In this document: positions 53,276 to 60,854 of the stretch, piece after piece
Position numbering within the stretch: position 1 is the stretch's first letter
Layout of the letters: each line of letters opens with the position of its first letter
Source of the DNA: an uncultured Verrucomicrobiota bacterium
Lineage (GTDB): Bacteria > Verrucomicrobiota > Verrucomicrobiia > Limisphaerales > UBA9464
Assembly (NCBI GenBank): GCA_903907925.1
Contig: CAIVQB010000133.1
Span: 39,149-103,148 of the forward strand
DNA length: 64,000 nucleotides
Direction of reading: 5' to 3'
The notes under the pieces: generated by a model
Told to the model about the DNA's origin: nothing
The model's database searches: none
What the model saw: only the letters and a program-made list of their open reading frames with translations
Position numbers and translations under genes: made by a program

Positions 53276-54051
53276 ATTCCCCGAATCCAGCCCAGCCGCC
53301 GCTCACCCTGCTGAGTGTGATCATTCCGGCCCGCAACGAGGAGGACGCCCTCCCCGCGACGGTCGAACACCTGCACGTCGAACTGCGGTTGAACGGGATT
53401 CCCCATGAAATCGTGGTGGTCGACGATGGTTCGACCGACAACACCTGGCGCGTGCTGCAGGACCTCCGCGAGCGGGTTCCTGCACTGCGACCGATCCAGA
53501 ATTCCGGTGAGCATGGATTTGGCCGGGCGGTGGCCCTGGGGTTGCGCGAAGCCGCCGGTGATGCCGCCATCGTGATGATGGCCGACGAATCCGATGACGT
53601 GCGGGACGCGGTGAAATACTGGCGCACGCTCAATGAAGGATGGGATTGCGTGTTTGGCAGCCGCTTTATGAAGGGCGGCGGCGTGATCGACTATCCGTGG
53701 TTCAAGCTCCGCATCAACCGGCTCGCCAATCTGTTCATCCGAACGTTGTTCCACGTTTCCCTCAATGACACCACGAACGCCTTCAAGGCCTACCGGATGA
53801 CGGTGATCCGGGGCTGTGAACCGCTGATTGCACCCCACTTCAACCTGACGGTGGAATTGCCCCTGAAGGCGATGGTCCGCGGATTCTCGTGGACGGTGGT
53901 GCCCATCACCTGGCGCAACCGCCGGTTTGGCACGCCGAAACTCAAGCTGAACGAAATGGGCAGCCGCTATTTCTTCATCGTGGCGTACGTCTGGCTCGAA
54001 AAATATTTCAGCCGGGGCGACTACCGGAAACCCGTCTCCTCAGTCCCATGA
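53272..54051 (+). CDS. Glycosyltransferase family 2
   Basis: 259 residues starting at GTG 53272, which overlaps the upstream stop. The GT-A nucleotide-sugar site is LLSVIIPARNEEDALPATVEHL and IVVVDDGSTDNTWRVL. The acidic metal site is in VMMADESDDVRDAVKYW (DES in place of the usual DADLQ). GSRFMKGGGVIDYP and NDTTNAFKAYRM match the dolichyl-phosphate mannosyltransferase-like branch of GT2. No C-terminal membrane helices are obvious, unlike many of that branch. It probably transfers a sugar to a lipid carrier such as undecaprenyl phosphate. It is coupled to the epimerase gene by an ATGA overlap at 54048. Confidence 0.9.
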   Translation: MNSPNPAQPPLTLLSVIIPARNEEDALPATVEHLHVELRLNGIPHEIVVVDDGSTDNTWRVLQDLRERVPALRPIQNSGEHGFGRAVALGLREAAGDAAIVMMADESDDVRDAVKYWRTLNEGWDCVFGSRFMKGGGVIDYPWFKLRINRLANLFIRTLFHVSLNDTTNAFKAYRMTVIRGCEPLIAPHFNLTVELPLKAMVRGFSWTVVPITWRNRRFGTPKLKLNEMGSRYFFIVAYVWLEKYFSRGDYRKPVSSVP

Positions 54052-55133
54052 AGATCCTGCTGACCGGAGCCTGCGGGTTTGTCGGCAGCGTGCTCGCGGA
54101 GGCCATCGCCGCCGCCGGTCTCGGCTGGCAGATCCTCGGCATCGACAATCTTTGCCGGCCGGGCAGCGAGTTGAATCGCGCCCGGCTCCTGAAACTCGGC
54201 GTCCGCGTGATGCACGGCGATCTGCGGTGCCAGAGCGATCTCGACGGTCTGCCCGGGGTGGACTGGGTCGTGGATTGCGCCGCCAATCCAAGTGTGTTGG
54301 CCGGGGCTGATGGGCAGGCCAGCAGCCGCCAGCTCGTGGAGCACAATCTCATTGGGACGATTCAACTGCTGGAGAAATGCAAACGGGACAAGGCCGGCTT
54401 CGTTCTGCTGAGTACCAGCCGGGTCTATTCCATCGAACCGCTGGCTCAACTGGCCGTGGAGGTGCGGGATGGGGCGTTTCGGTTGTGCGACGATGCGGCG
54501 TTTCCGCCCGGGGTGTCCCGGCGCGGTGTGGATGAAACGTTCAGCACCGCCTCGCCGGTTTCCCTCTACGGCGCCACCAAACTCGCCAGCGAAACCCTGG
54601 CGCTGGAATACGGCGCGACCTTCGGATTTCCGGTCTGGATCAATCGTTGTGGCGTTCTGGCGGGAGCCGGACAGTTTGGCCGTGTCGATCAGGGTATTTT
54701 CAGCTACTGGATCAACGCCCATTTGCGTCGTCGTCCCTTGCGGTACATCGGTTTTGACGGCGGGGGACATCAGGTGCGCGACTGCCTTCATCCGCGGGAC
54801 CTGCTTCTCCTGCTGCAACGTCAACTGACGGCGGGGACGAGTTCCGCAATTCCACGGTTGTTGAACGTGGCCGGCGGGATGGCCTCCGCGTGCTCGCTGC
54901 GTCAATTGACCGACTGGTGCGATGCGCGATTCGGACCGCATCCGGTGGCCCGGGATCCGGTGCCGCGCCCCTTCGACCTGCCCTGGGTGGTTCTCGACGC
55001 GGGGCGGGCCGGGGAAGTCTGGGATTGGCGGCCGCAGATTCCGCTGGCGGCGATCCTGGATGAAATCGCGGTTCACGCCTCAGCCCATCCCGACTGGCTG
55101 GAGCAATCGGGATCGGTGGGTTCGAACGGTTGA
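54048..55133 (+). CDS. NAD-dependent nucleotide-sugar epimerase, CDP-paratose 2-epimerase-like
   Basis: An extended SDR of 361 residues starting at ATG 54048. The NAD motif is KILLTGACGFVGSVLAEAI (GxxGxxG). CAANPSVLAGADG is typical of RfbE-like epimerases. The catalytic Ser/Thr, Tyr and Lys appear in LLSTSRVYSIEPL and SPVSLYGATKLASETLALEYG. NRCGVLAGAGQFGRVDQGIFSYW contacts the sugar nucleotide. The gene closes the four-gene unit methyltransferase-VTT-GT2-epimerase, where it would supply the donor sugar. Precise specificity (CDP-tyvelose or another hexose) is a guess from motif resemblance. Confidence 0.87.
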   Translation: MKILLTGACGFVGSVLAEAIAAAGLGWQILGIDNLCRPGSELNRARLLKLGVRVMHGDLRCQSDLDGLPGVDWVVDCAANPSVLAGADGQASSRQLVEHNLIGTIQLLEKCKRDKAGFVLLSTSRVYSIEPLAQLAVEVRDGAFRLCDDAAFPPGVSRRGVDETFSTASPVSLYGATKLASETLALEYGATFGFPVWINRCGVLAGAGQFGRVDQGIFSYWINAHLRRRPLRYIGFDGGGHQVRDCLHPRDLLLLLQRQLTAGTSSAIPRLLNVAGGMASACSLRQLTDWCDARFGPHPVARDPVPRPFDLPWVVLDAGRAGEVWDWRPQIPLAAILDEIAVHASAHPDWLEQSGSVGSNG

Positions 55134-55189
55134 GCGGGGACCCGACCCGCAGACACAATCCACTTGCCACCTGTGAATTCAGCCGCGAA

Positions 55190-55211
55190 CGTATCGGCAG
55201 TTACCGATGCG
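55190..55211. promoter_or_regulatory. Candidate ArsR operator over the start codon
   Basis: CGTATCGG, a 6-base spacer and CCGATGCG form an inverted repeat matching at 7 of 8 positions. The right arm covers the arsR ATG (55207-55209), so a bound repressor would block transcription or translation initiation. ArsR-family proteins usually bind inverted repeats of this size at their own promoters. Confidence 0.4.
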
Positions 55212-55614
55212 TCATACGGGATTGAAACCACTGTTGAGGGTCGCGGGTGCGCTGACGGATCCGACCCGGGTCCGGGTGTTGATGGTGCTCCGCGAGGGCG
55301 AACTCTGCGTCTGCGAGTTGTGTGACATCCTCCGGGTTACCCAGTCGACCCTGTCCACCCATCTCCGCGTCCTGCGTGACGCTGGAATGGTGGATTCGCG
55401 CCGTGAAGGGAAGTGGGCCTACTACCGCTTGTCGGCATCGACGCCGGAAGTGTTGGAATTTCTTCAGGCCCGGTTTCGTGACTCGTTGGAGGGGTTTGCG
55501 CCGCTCCGGGCCGACCGGACGCGCTGGCAAAAACGCCTCGCCCTGCGTGACGCGGGCGGTTGTTGCGTGGGTTCGCTTCCCGGGAACGTCTGCTCCAAAC
55601 CTTCAAAACGATGA
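55207..55614 (+). CDS. arsR: ArsR/SmtB-family metalloregulator
   Basis: A winged helix-turn-helix repressor of 135 residues. LKPLLRVAGALTDPTRVRVLMVLREGELCVCELCDILRVTQSTLSTHLRVLRDAGMV is the DNA-binding core, and ELCVCEL contains the Cys pair that binds As(III)/Sb(III) in ArsR. Further Cys residues near the C-terminus (GGCCVGSLPGNVC) could be extra ligands. Binding of arsenite should release the operator. It overlaps the DUF6428 gene by 4 bases and heads a three-gene unit with arsC, supporting an arsenic role. No arsenite pump gene follows within the window. Confidence 0.92.
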   Translation: MRHTGLKPLLRVAGALTDPTRVRVLMVLREGELCVCELCDILRVTQSTLSTHLRVLRDAGMVDSRREGKWAYYRLSASTPEVLEFLQARFRDSLEGFAPLRADRTRWQKRLALRDAGGCCVGSLPGNVCSKPSKR

Positions 55615-56099
55615 ACCTCTCCGTCTCCGAACTGAAACGCCGTCTTGCGGTGGATCCGACCGCTTCCGTCCGATTTGTTCTGCCCGATGGCACGGCCGTT
55701 CCGGCGCATGCCCACGTGACCGAAGTGGCGCGAATTGAAAAACGGTTCATCGATTGCGGTGGCACCTTTCGGGTCGAGGTGGCGTGCCGCCTCCAGACAT
55801 GGGTGGCTGATGATGTTGATCATCGGCTCAACGCCGGGGTTCTGTTGAGGATCCTCGGAAAGGCGGAACCCATTCTCGGGGATGATTCCCTTTCCGTGGA
55901 TGTGGAGCACGAGACGACATTGATCAGTCAGTATCCGATTGCCTCCGTCGATACGGCTCCTGGCGAACTACGAATCCGCCTGTCGCTGCGTCACACCGAA
56001 TGCCTCGCGCCCGATCTTTGTCGTCCTCCGGCCGGACCGCGATCGATTTCCTTCACTGCCAGGCCTCCGACCCGATCGATTCCGCTGACTTCCTCATGA
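55611..56099 (+). CDS. DUF6428-type protein in an arsenic operon
   Basis: 162 residues from ATG 55611 ([16 protein letters not shown]). The first 110 residues ([55 protein letters not shown]) resemble proteins seen between arsR and arsC in many bacteria, now grouped as DUF6428. The function is unknown. The last 50 residues are Pro/Arg-rich and may be partly a read-through tail. It overlaps both neighbours by 4 bases, so expression follows arsR. It has no signal, membrane segment or obvious metal motif beyond scattered Cys. Confidence 0.72.
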   Translation: MNLSVSELKRRLAVDPTASVRFVLPDGTAVPAHAHVTEVARIEKRFIDCGGTFRVEVACRLQTWVADDVDHRLNAGVLLRILGKAEPILGDDSLSVDVEHETTLISQYPIASVDTAPGELRIRLSLRHTECLAPDLCRPPAGPRSISFTARPPTRSIPLTSS

Positions 56100-56557
56100 A
56101 TCCTCCACCGTCTCTTCCGTTGATCCTGGTGTTGTGCACCGGGAATTCCTGTCGCAGCCACATGGCTGAGGGAATCCTTCGCGCCGTTTCCAAGGGCCGC
56201 TTCGCCGTCGCCAGCGCCGGCAGTCGTCCGTCGGGTTACGTCCATCCGCTCGCCCTCCGCGTACTGGGCGAAATCGGCATCGACCTATCGACCCACACGT
56301 CGAAACACATGGACACCTTCCTCGCGACACCGGTGGAGACGGTGATCACGGTCTGCGGGAATGCTGATCAGGTCTGCCCGGTCTTTCCCGGTCAGGTGAA
56401 CCGTCATCACTGGCCCTTCGATGATCCCGCCCATGCGGTCGGTTCGGAGGACGAAAAACTCGCGGTGTTTCGCCGGGTTCGCGATGAGATTCGGCGCGTC
56501 TTTGAGGCCTATGCGGCGGGGCGGATCGATGCGACGTCGAACGGCAGTTCCCGCTAG
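56096..56557 (+). CDS. arsC: Arsenate reductase, LMW protein phosphatase type
   Basis: 153 residues from ATG 56096. The P-loop [18 protein letters not shown] (C-x5-R-S) is the thioredoxin-coupled ArsC signature; the Asp loop is represented by [10 protein letters not shown]. It reduces arsenate to arsenite. Redox cysteines expected in the flexible segment appear as [15 protein letters not shown]. The start overlaps the DUF6428 gene by 4 bases. Without a following arsB or acr3 the arsenite formed must leave by a pump encoded elsewhere. Low-molecular-weight tyrosine phosphatase is the other possibility but is less likely beside arsR. Confidence 0.93.
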   Translation: MNPPPSLPLILVLCTGNSCRSHMAEGILRAVSKGRFAVASAGSRPSGYVHPLALRVLGEIGIDLSTHTSKHMDTFLATPVETVITVCGNADQVCPVFPGQVNRHHWPFDDPAHAVGSEDEKLAVFRRVRDEIRRVFEAYAAGRIDATSNGSSR

Positions 56558-56576
56558 GGCGTCCGCCGTGTCCGGT

Positions 56577-59129
56577 TCAAGTTTCGTTCCTCAATATTTC
56601 CAACGGCGAAGAACGGGCGATCCCGCGGCTGGTCATAAGGCCAACGATGACCGTCAACGAGGTGACGGCCAGCCAGGTGACGACGAGCGGTGTGAGCGGG
56701 ATCACCGGCGTGGATTTGAAGGTGAACACCGCGAGGGCGGAACTCGCGGCCACGGCGAGTCCGATGCCGGTCGCCGAGGCGAGCGATCCCAGTGTTACGT
56801 ATTCTGCGAGCAGAATGCGGCGGAGCTGGCTGCGGCTCGCGCCGAGTGTCCGCAGCAGCACCGCTTCCTGGAGGCGTTGCCAGCGTCCGGTGGCGATCGT
56901 GCCGGCTAGCACGATCAGTCCGGTCGCCACGGTGAACAACGCCATGAAGCGGATGACGAATCCGACTTTGGACAGGATTCCGTCCAACGTCTGGAGGATC
57001 AGCGTCAAGTCGACGGTGCTGACGTTGGGAAAATCCTTCAGCAAATCGCGCTGAAAGGCGGCCGAAGCCGCGGGGCTGTCGATGCGGGTGGCCACGATGT
57101 ATTGGGCGGGAGCGGCCTCGAGGGCGCCGGCGGGAAAGACGAAGAAGAAATTTGGGCGGACCTGGCGCCAGTCGACCTTGCGCAAACTGGCGATCCGGCA
57201 GGGGACTGGAACGCCCTGAACATCAAACACCAGGTCGTCGCCGAGGCTGAGTTGAAGTTCGTGGGCAATGCCGTCCTCGATGGATACCGGCACCGGATGG
57301 CCGGGAGACGCATCCTCGTTTATCCGCACGACGAATGCGCCGGTGGTGACAGTTTCGGTGTCGATCAGATGGTCCCGCCAGGTCGAACGGTATTCGCGCC
57401 GGAGCGCCCAATCGGGAATCGACGCGCGGGCGGTTCCGGGCGGGTTCAATCGATCGGTCGGCACCCCTTTGAGCGATTGGAGGCGCATGGTGACGATCGG
57501 TGCCTCTTCCAGCGCCGGGAGGCGATGCGTCGAAAGGACGGCCAGGACTCCCGTTCGCTGATCGGGTTGGATGTCGAAGAGGATGGAGTTGGGCTTTCCC
57601 GAGGCTGCCGGCGGGAAGAGCTGGTGCAGGAGGCTGGTCCGAACGAGGTGCAGGGTGAGGATCAGGAAGGTTCCGAGTCCGAGCGACAGCAGCAGCAGGG
57701 TCGTTCGATTCTGCGGACGATGCAGGCTCGCGATTCCCTGACGCCAGACAAAGGGGAGCCGGCGGATCGGAAGATGCCGGCTGATGAAAATGAGTCCACG
57801 GGCAGTTCCGGCGAGGAGCAGAAAGGCGGCGGCGAGACCGCCCGCGATGGCCAATCCCTCCAGCATGCGTCGCGACTGAAGGACGGTGAAGAGGGTGATG
57901 CCACTGGCGATCAACGCGATCACCCAGCCACGGATCGGGTCGAATCGGCGGACTGAGAAAGCCGAGATGCGGAATGCGGCCAGCGGTGGGATTCCCCGCA
58001 GTTCCAGCAACGGCAGCAGGGCGAAAAGAAGACACAGTATGAACCCGGCGGAGGCGGAGATCCCTGCGGCACCCCAGGCGAACCGTGATTCGAACTGGAA
58101 GGGAACGACGGCTCCGATCAGGGATGGAAGTTGTCGGGCCACGACGGCTCCCAATCCCGTTCCCAACAGACTTCCGAAAAGGCCCAGGGCAATTCCCTGA
58201 GCCAGGTAGATGGCAAAGACGCGCGGAGTGGATCCTCCGAGGCACCGAAGCAGGGCCGCGTTCGGCAGTTTTTGGCGGACGTGAACCTGGATGGCACTGG
58301 CAATGCCGATCGCACCCAGAATCAGCGCGATCAGCCCGGCCAGATTTAGAAACCGGTACAGATTGGCCAGCGATTCACCGAGATCCTGTTGTCGTTTCTT
58401 CACCGTGTCGTATTCGATGTGCCGGTGTTGCAGCGCGGCTTCCATTGGGGCGAGCAGGGCCGTGGCATCGGCCGAATCGGGAAGACGGATCTGAATTCGA
58501 TACCGGGCCAGGGAGCCGGACTGGATCAGTCCCGTCTTCGCGAGATCGGATCCCGCTAGGTACACCCGCGGTGCCAGCGTCGCGAATGCCACGGTATCTC
58601 CGGGCACCCGGCGCAAAGCACCCAGGATCCGTAATTGCGACTGTCCCAGCCGCACGACGTCACCGACACGGGAGCCAAACTGGAGCAGGATTCCCTCGTC
58701 CACGAGGATGCCGCCCCCCTTGCGAAATTCCGCCGCCGCGGATGGAGGATCCGTTTCCAACGTTCCATAAAAAGGGAAGTCGCCGGTGATGGCGCGGGCA
58801 TTGACCAAGCGGGTTCCCTGCGGGAGGGACAGCATCGTCGAAAAACTCGTCTCCTCCGCCCGCTGTCCTCCAAGGCGTTCCAGAAGGACGCGATCCTCGG
58901 CGGCGAAGGGTTCGCGCCGGGTCAAGACCAGGTCGGCACCCAAAAGCGATTTGGATTGAATCTCGATTGCCTCGCGCAGGTTCTGGCCGAGCGAACCGAT
59001 GGCGACCAGCGCGCCGATTCCGAGAGAGATCGAACTGGAGAAAACCAGGAGGCGTCGGCGGGAAGTCCGCGAATCGCGCCAGGCCATCCGCCAGGCCCAA
59101 GTCGAACACAAAGCGAGGATCCAACGCAC
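56577..59129 (-). CDS. FtsX-type ABC transporter permease (YbbP-like)
   Basis: 850 residues, starting at GTG 59129. It has about ten membrane helices and two FtsX modules: a first helix near residue 30 (RRRLLVFSSSISLGIGALVAIGS), a large periplasmic domain, then GLIALILGAIGIASAIQVHVRQKLPNAALLRCLGGSTPRVFAIYLAQGI. The C-terminal module has TGLIVLAGTIATGRWQRLQEAVLLRTLGASRSQLRRILLAEY. This layout is that of YbbP/MacB-like permeases which work with a YbbA-type ATPase on lipoproteins, lipids or peptides. No ATPase gene is adjacent in the window. It converges on arsC with 19 bases between the stops and follows a small lipoprotein gene by about 200 bases. Confidence 0.9.
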   Translation of the reverse strand: MRWILALCSTWAWRMAWRDSRTSRRRLLVFSSSISLGIGALVAIGSLGQNLREAIEIQSKSLLGADLVLTRREPFAAEDRVLLERLGGQRAEETSFSTMLSLPQGTRLVNARAITGDFPFYGTLETDPPSAAAEFRKGGGILVDEGILLQFGSRVGDVVRLGQSQLRILGALRRVPGDTVAFATLAPRVYLAGSDLAKTGLIQSGSLARYRIQIRLPDSADATALLAPMEAALQHRHIEYDTVKKRQQDLGESLANLYRFLNLAGLIALILGAIGIASAIQVHVRQKLPNAALLRCLGGSTPRVFAIYLAQGIALGLFGSLLGTGLGAVVARQLPSLIGAVVPFQFESRFAWGAAGISASAGFILCLLFALLPLLELRGIPPLAAFRISAFSVRRFDPIRGWVIALIASGITLFTVLQSRRMLEGLAIAGGLAAAFLLLAGTARGLIFISRHLPIRRLPFVWRQGIASLHRPQNRTTLLLLSLGLGTFLILTLHLVRTSLLHQLFPPAASGKPNSILFDIQPDQRTGVLAVLSTHRLPALEEAPIVTMRLQSLKGVPTDRLNPPGTARASIPDWALRREYRSTWRDHLIDTETVTTGAFVVRINEDASPGHPVPVSIEDGIAHELQLSLGDDLVFDVQGVPVPCRIASLRKVDWRQVRPNFFFVFPAGALEAAPAQYIVATRIDSPAASAAFQRDLLKDFPNVSTVDLTLILQTLDGILSKVGFVIRFMALFTVATGLIVLAGTIATGRWQRLQEAVLLRTLGASRSQLRRILLAEYVTLGSLASATGIGLAVAASSALAVFTFKSTPVIPLTPLVVTWLAVTSLTVIVGLMTSRGIARSSPLEILRNET

Positions 59130-59203
59130 GATGGTGAGAGTACTGGTCCCGGCCAGCCGATCAACGGCAAGGGGTCGGATTTGCTCAGTCTCCCCGCCTT
59201 CTT

Positions 59204-59286
59204 CTTAATCCTAATCGTACTCTTGCTCTTTCTCCCACTGCCGTCGGCCGAGTCGGCACGCGGGAGAGATCAAGATTAGGATTAAG
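59204..59286. repeat. AT-rich inverted repeat
   Basis: CTTAATCCTAATC at 59204-59216 and its exact complement GATTAGGATTAAG at 59274-59286 flank a partly complementary centre (TTTCTCCC and GGGAGAGAT). It could fold as a long hairpin upstream of the FtsX-type permease gene and beyond the small lipoprotein gene. Its GC content is well below that of the neighbouring genes, and right of the arm the pattern continues as ATTGAGAGTAAGACG. Confidence 0.6.
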
Positions 59287-59327
59287 ATTGAGAGTAAGAC
59301 GAAGACGAACCGGCGGGTGGCGCCGGT

Positions 59328-59492
59328 TTACTTCCCTTCGGTCATCGACGCTGGCAGCCCGTTTTCCCAGGTCTTCGGAGTGTTCCACGGGCGGGCTGAC
59401 AACTCGTCGTCGGTCTTGCAACCGGCGACGAGGAGGGAGGTTATGCCCAATCCTGCCAAGAGAAGGGAACGAACGAAACGCCGGGCTTTCAT
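59328..59492 (-). CDS. Small lipoprotein, 54 residues
   Basis: An ATG-to-TAA frame on the minus strand beginning MKARRFVRSLLLAGLGITSL. It ends its signal with LLVAGC, a clear lipobox (L-x-A-G-C), so the mature lipid-anchored peptide is only about 30 residues (CKTDDELSARPWNTPKTWEN and a short tail). The sequence WNTPKTWENGLP looks like a conserved ending, but I cannot name the family. It starts 45 bases after the coiled-coil gene's stop on the same strand, so the two are probably cotranscribed. The clean lipobox makes a chance frame unlikely. Confidence 0.7.
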   Translation of the reverse strand: MKARRFVRSLLLAGLGITSLLVAGCKTDDELSARPWNTPKTWENGLPASMTEGK

Positions 59493-59536
59493 GGAGACAG
59501 CGGTTGGAGGTTCGCCAGGGGGCGGGGAAGGAGGAA

Positions 59537-60292
59537 TCAGTACAGAACCTTGTCGCCCTCGGCGATGGCCACGTCACCCTGCTTCCACTCGGGAAGGAGG
59601 TTGGCGACGCTGCGATTTGGGTCGACGGAGACGATGCGGGCCTTGCCAAGGAGCTTGTCGCCGCGGCGAACCATGACGATTCCGTTGGCTTTGGCTCCCT
59701 GGTTTTCACCGACGTCGAGCAGGACGAAGCTCCACTTTGGATCCACGGCGAGAACATTGCCCTTGAGGCCGGGCATCTCGACCGGCCGGTCATTCGGGTT
59801 CTCAAACCGGTCCAGGCGGGTCTGCAGGTGCTCGATGTTGCGGAGGAAAATTTTCCGTTCGTCCGCCAGTGCGGTGCGGGCCTCGCTGGCTTCGCGGAGA
59901 TCGGTCTTCAACTGGGCGATTTGATCCGGCTGGACTCCCAGGGCCTGCCAGCGGGAGAGCTCCTGTTGGGACTCATTGCGCTCCTTGGTGGTCTTGCTCA
60001 GGTCGTTGGCGAGTTTGTCGGCCCGGCTTTTCTGGGTGGCAGCGTCGCTCGATGCCGTGTCGAGTTCGGTCCGAGTCTGGGCCAGATCCTTCAGGGCCTT
60101 GTCCGCGTTGGCCTTGCTGGTCCGGGCTTCACCCTCGGCCTTGCTCTGGGCGGTTTTCGCGGTACCGAGGTCCTGCTCGGTCTTGGCGAGCTTGGCGGTC
60201 TGCTCTTCAATCGCCGGCTTGGTGACGACGAAATTGACGACCAAAGCCGCGATACCGGCGGCCAGGGAGAGAACGAGGGCAAGGCGAAGCAT
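59537..60292 (-). CDS. Membrane-anchored coiled-coil protein
   Basis: 251 residues. An N-terminal helix (LRLALVLSLAAGIAALVVNFVV) anchors the protein. Residues about 30-170 are a long charged coiled coil rich in Lys, Glu, Ala and Thr (TAQSKAEGEARTSKANADKALKDL). The C-terminal part is a compact beta-domain (GLKGNVLAVDPKWSFVLLDVGENQGAKANGIVMVRRGDKLLGKARIVSVDPNRSVANLLPEW) resembling a MreC-like or LysM-unrelated barrel module. That part is similar in style to the C-terminal beta-barrels of MreC, although the assignment is uncertain. It is the first gene of a pair with the small lipoprotein. A structural role in the envelope is likely. Confidence 0.75.
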   Translation of the reverse strand: MLRLALVLSLAAGIAALVVNFVVTKPAIEEQTAKLAKTEQDLGTAKTAQSKAEGEARTSKANADKALKDLAQTRTELDTASSDAATQKSRADKLANDLSKTTKERNESQQELSRWQALGVQPDQIAQLKTDLREASEARTALADERKIFLRNIEHLQTRLDRFENPNDRPVEMPGLKGNVLAVDPKWSFVLLDVGENQGAKANGIVMVRRGDKLLGKARIVSVDPNRSVANLLPEWKQGDVAIAEGDKVLY

Positions 60293-60854
60293 GGCGTGTA
60301 CGCGTGTGAAATTTGTTACGGACCGACGCTACGGACGGGGAAGGGACGTGTCAACGTTCGCTTGCGTGAACGCGGGGCGGCCGGTGCGGCAGGCCTCGTG
60401 GTGAATCGCGAAACGATCGGCCCGCTTCCGTCCGGAGAGTGAGAAAGCGTCTGAAAATGAGGAGGACTTTTTCGAAAATTTCAGACCCGCTCTCAGCCGG
60501 AACAATTCAGTAGAAAACTCGGACGGTTCACCGGTAGGGCAAGGCTCCTGCCGAGCCGGGTGCGTGGTAGGACGGGGACGCCGCGCTGCGAAGCGGAATC
60601 CGTCCGTCCACCGCGGCTCGCCGGGAGGTTCGCCCTACCGTGGGGAAGGGAGAATCTCGCACCGAATCCGCAAGGATCTGCGTCCATCATACGGATCTGT
60701 GGTGAATGCTCAGTTTTATTGGATCGATCCGGCCAGGGAAAGCTGGTCCATGCAGGTTCTTTGCACTTGTCATGTGTTAATTTCGGGTTTTGATAGGAAA
60801 AACTCCGGCCACCCAACCCAACTCAACCCCGGCCGGGCAACCCTGCACTCCTCC
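60293..60854. other. 562-base gap upstream of the TonB-dependent receptor
   Basis: No gene is supported here. It contains the 110-bp element at 60531-60640 and an AT-rich stretch (about 60770-60815, TTGTCATGTGTTAATTTCGG) that may hold the receptor promoter. No cobalamin or other riboswitch signature was found by eye. Confidence 0.5.
60531..60640. repeat. 110-bp element with inverted ends, inverted copy
   Basis: GGTAGGGCAAGGCTCCTGCC starts at 60533, and GGGAGGTTCGCCCTACCG ends the element at 60640; the two ends are near inverted copies. The interior (GTGCGTGGTAGGACGGGG, then GCGGAATCCGTCC) is the reverse complement of the interior of the 14206-14321 element, so the two copies are inserted in opposite orientations. 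Confidence 0.65.

Noticed and set aside
60640..60854. Cobalamin riboswitch upstream of the TonB receptor
   Set aside because: No B12-box-like sequence or matching stems could be found; the conserved-looking bases belong to the dispersed repeat.
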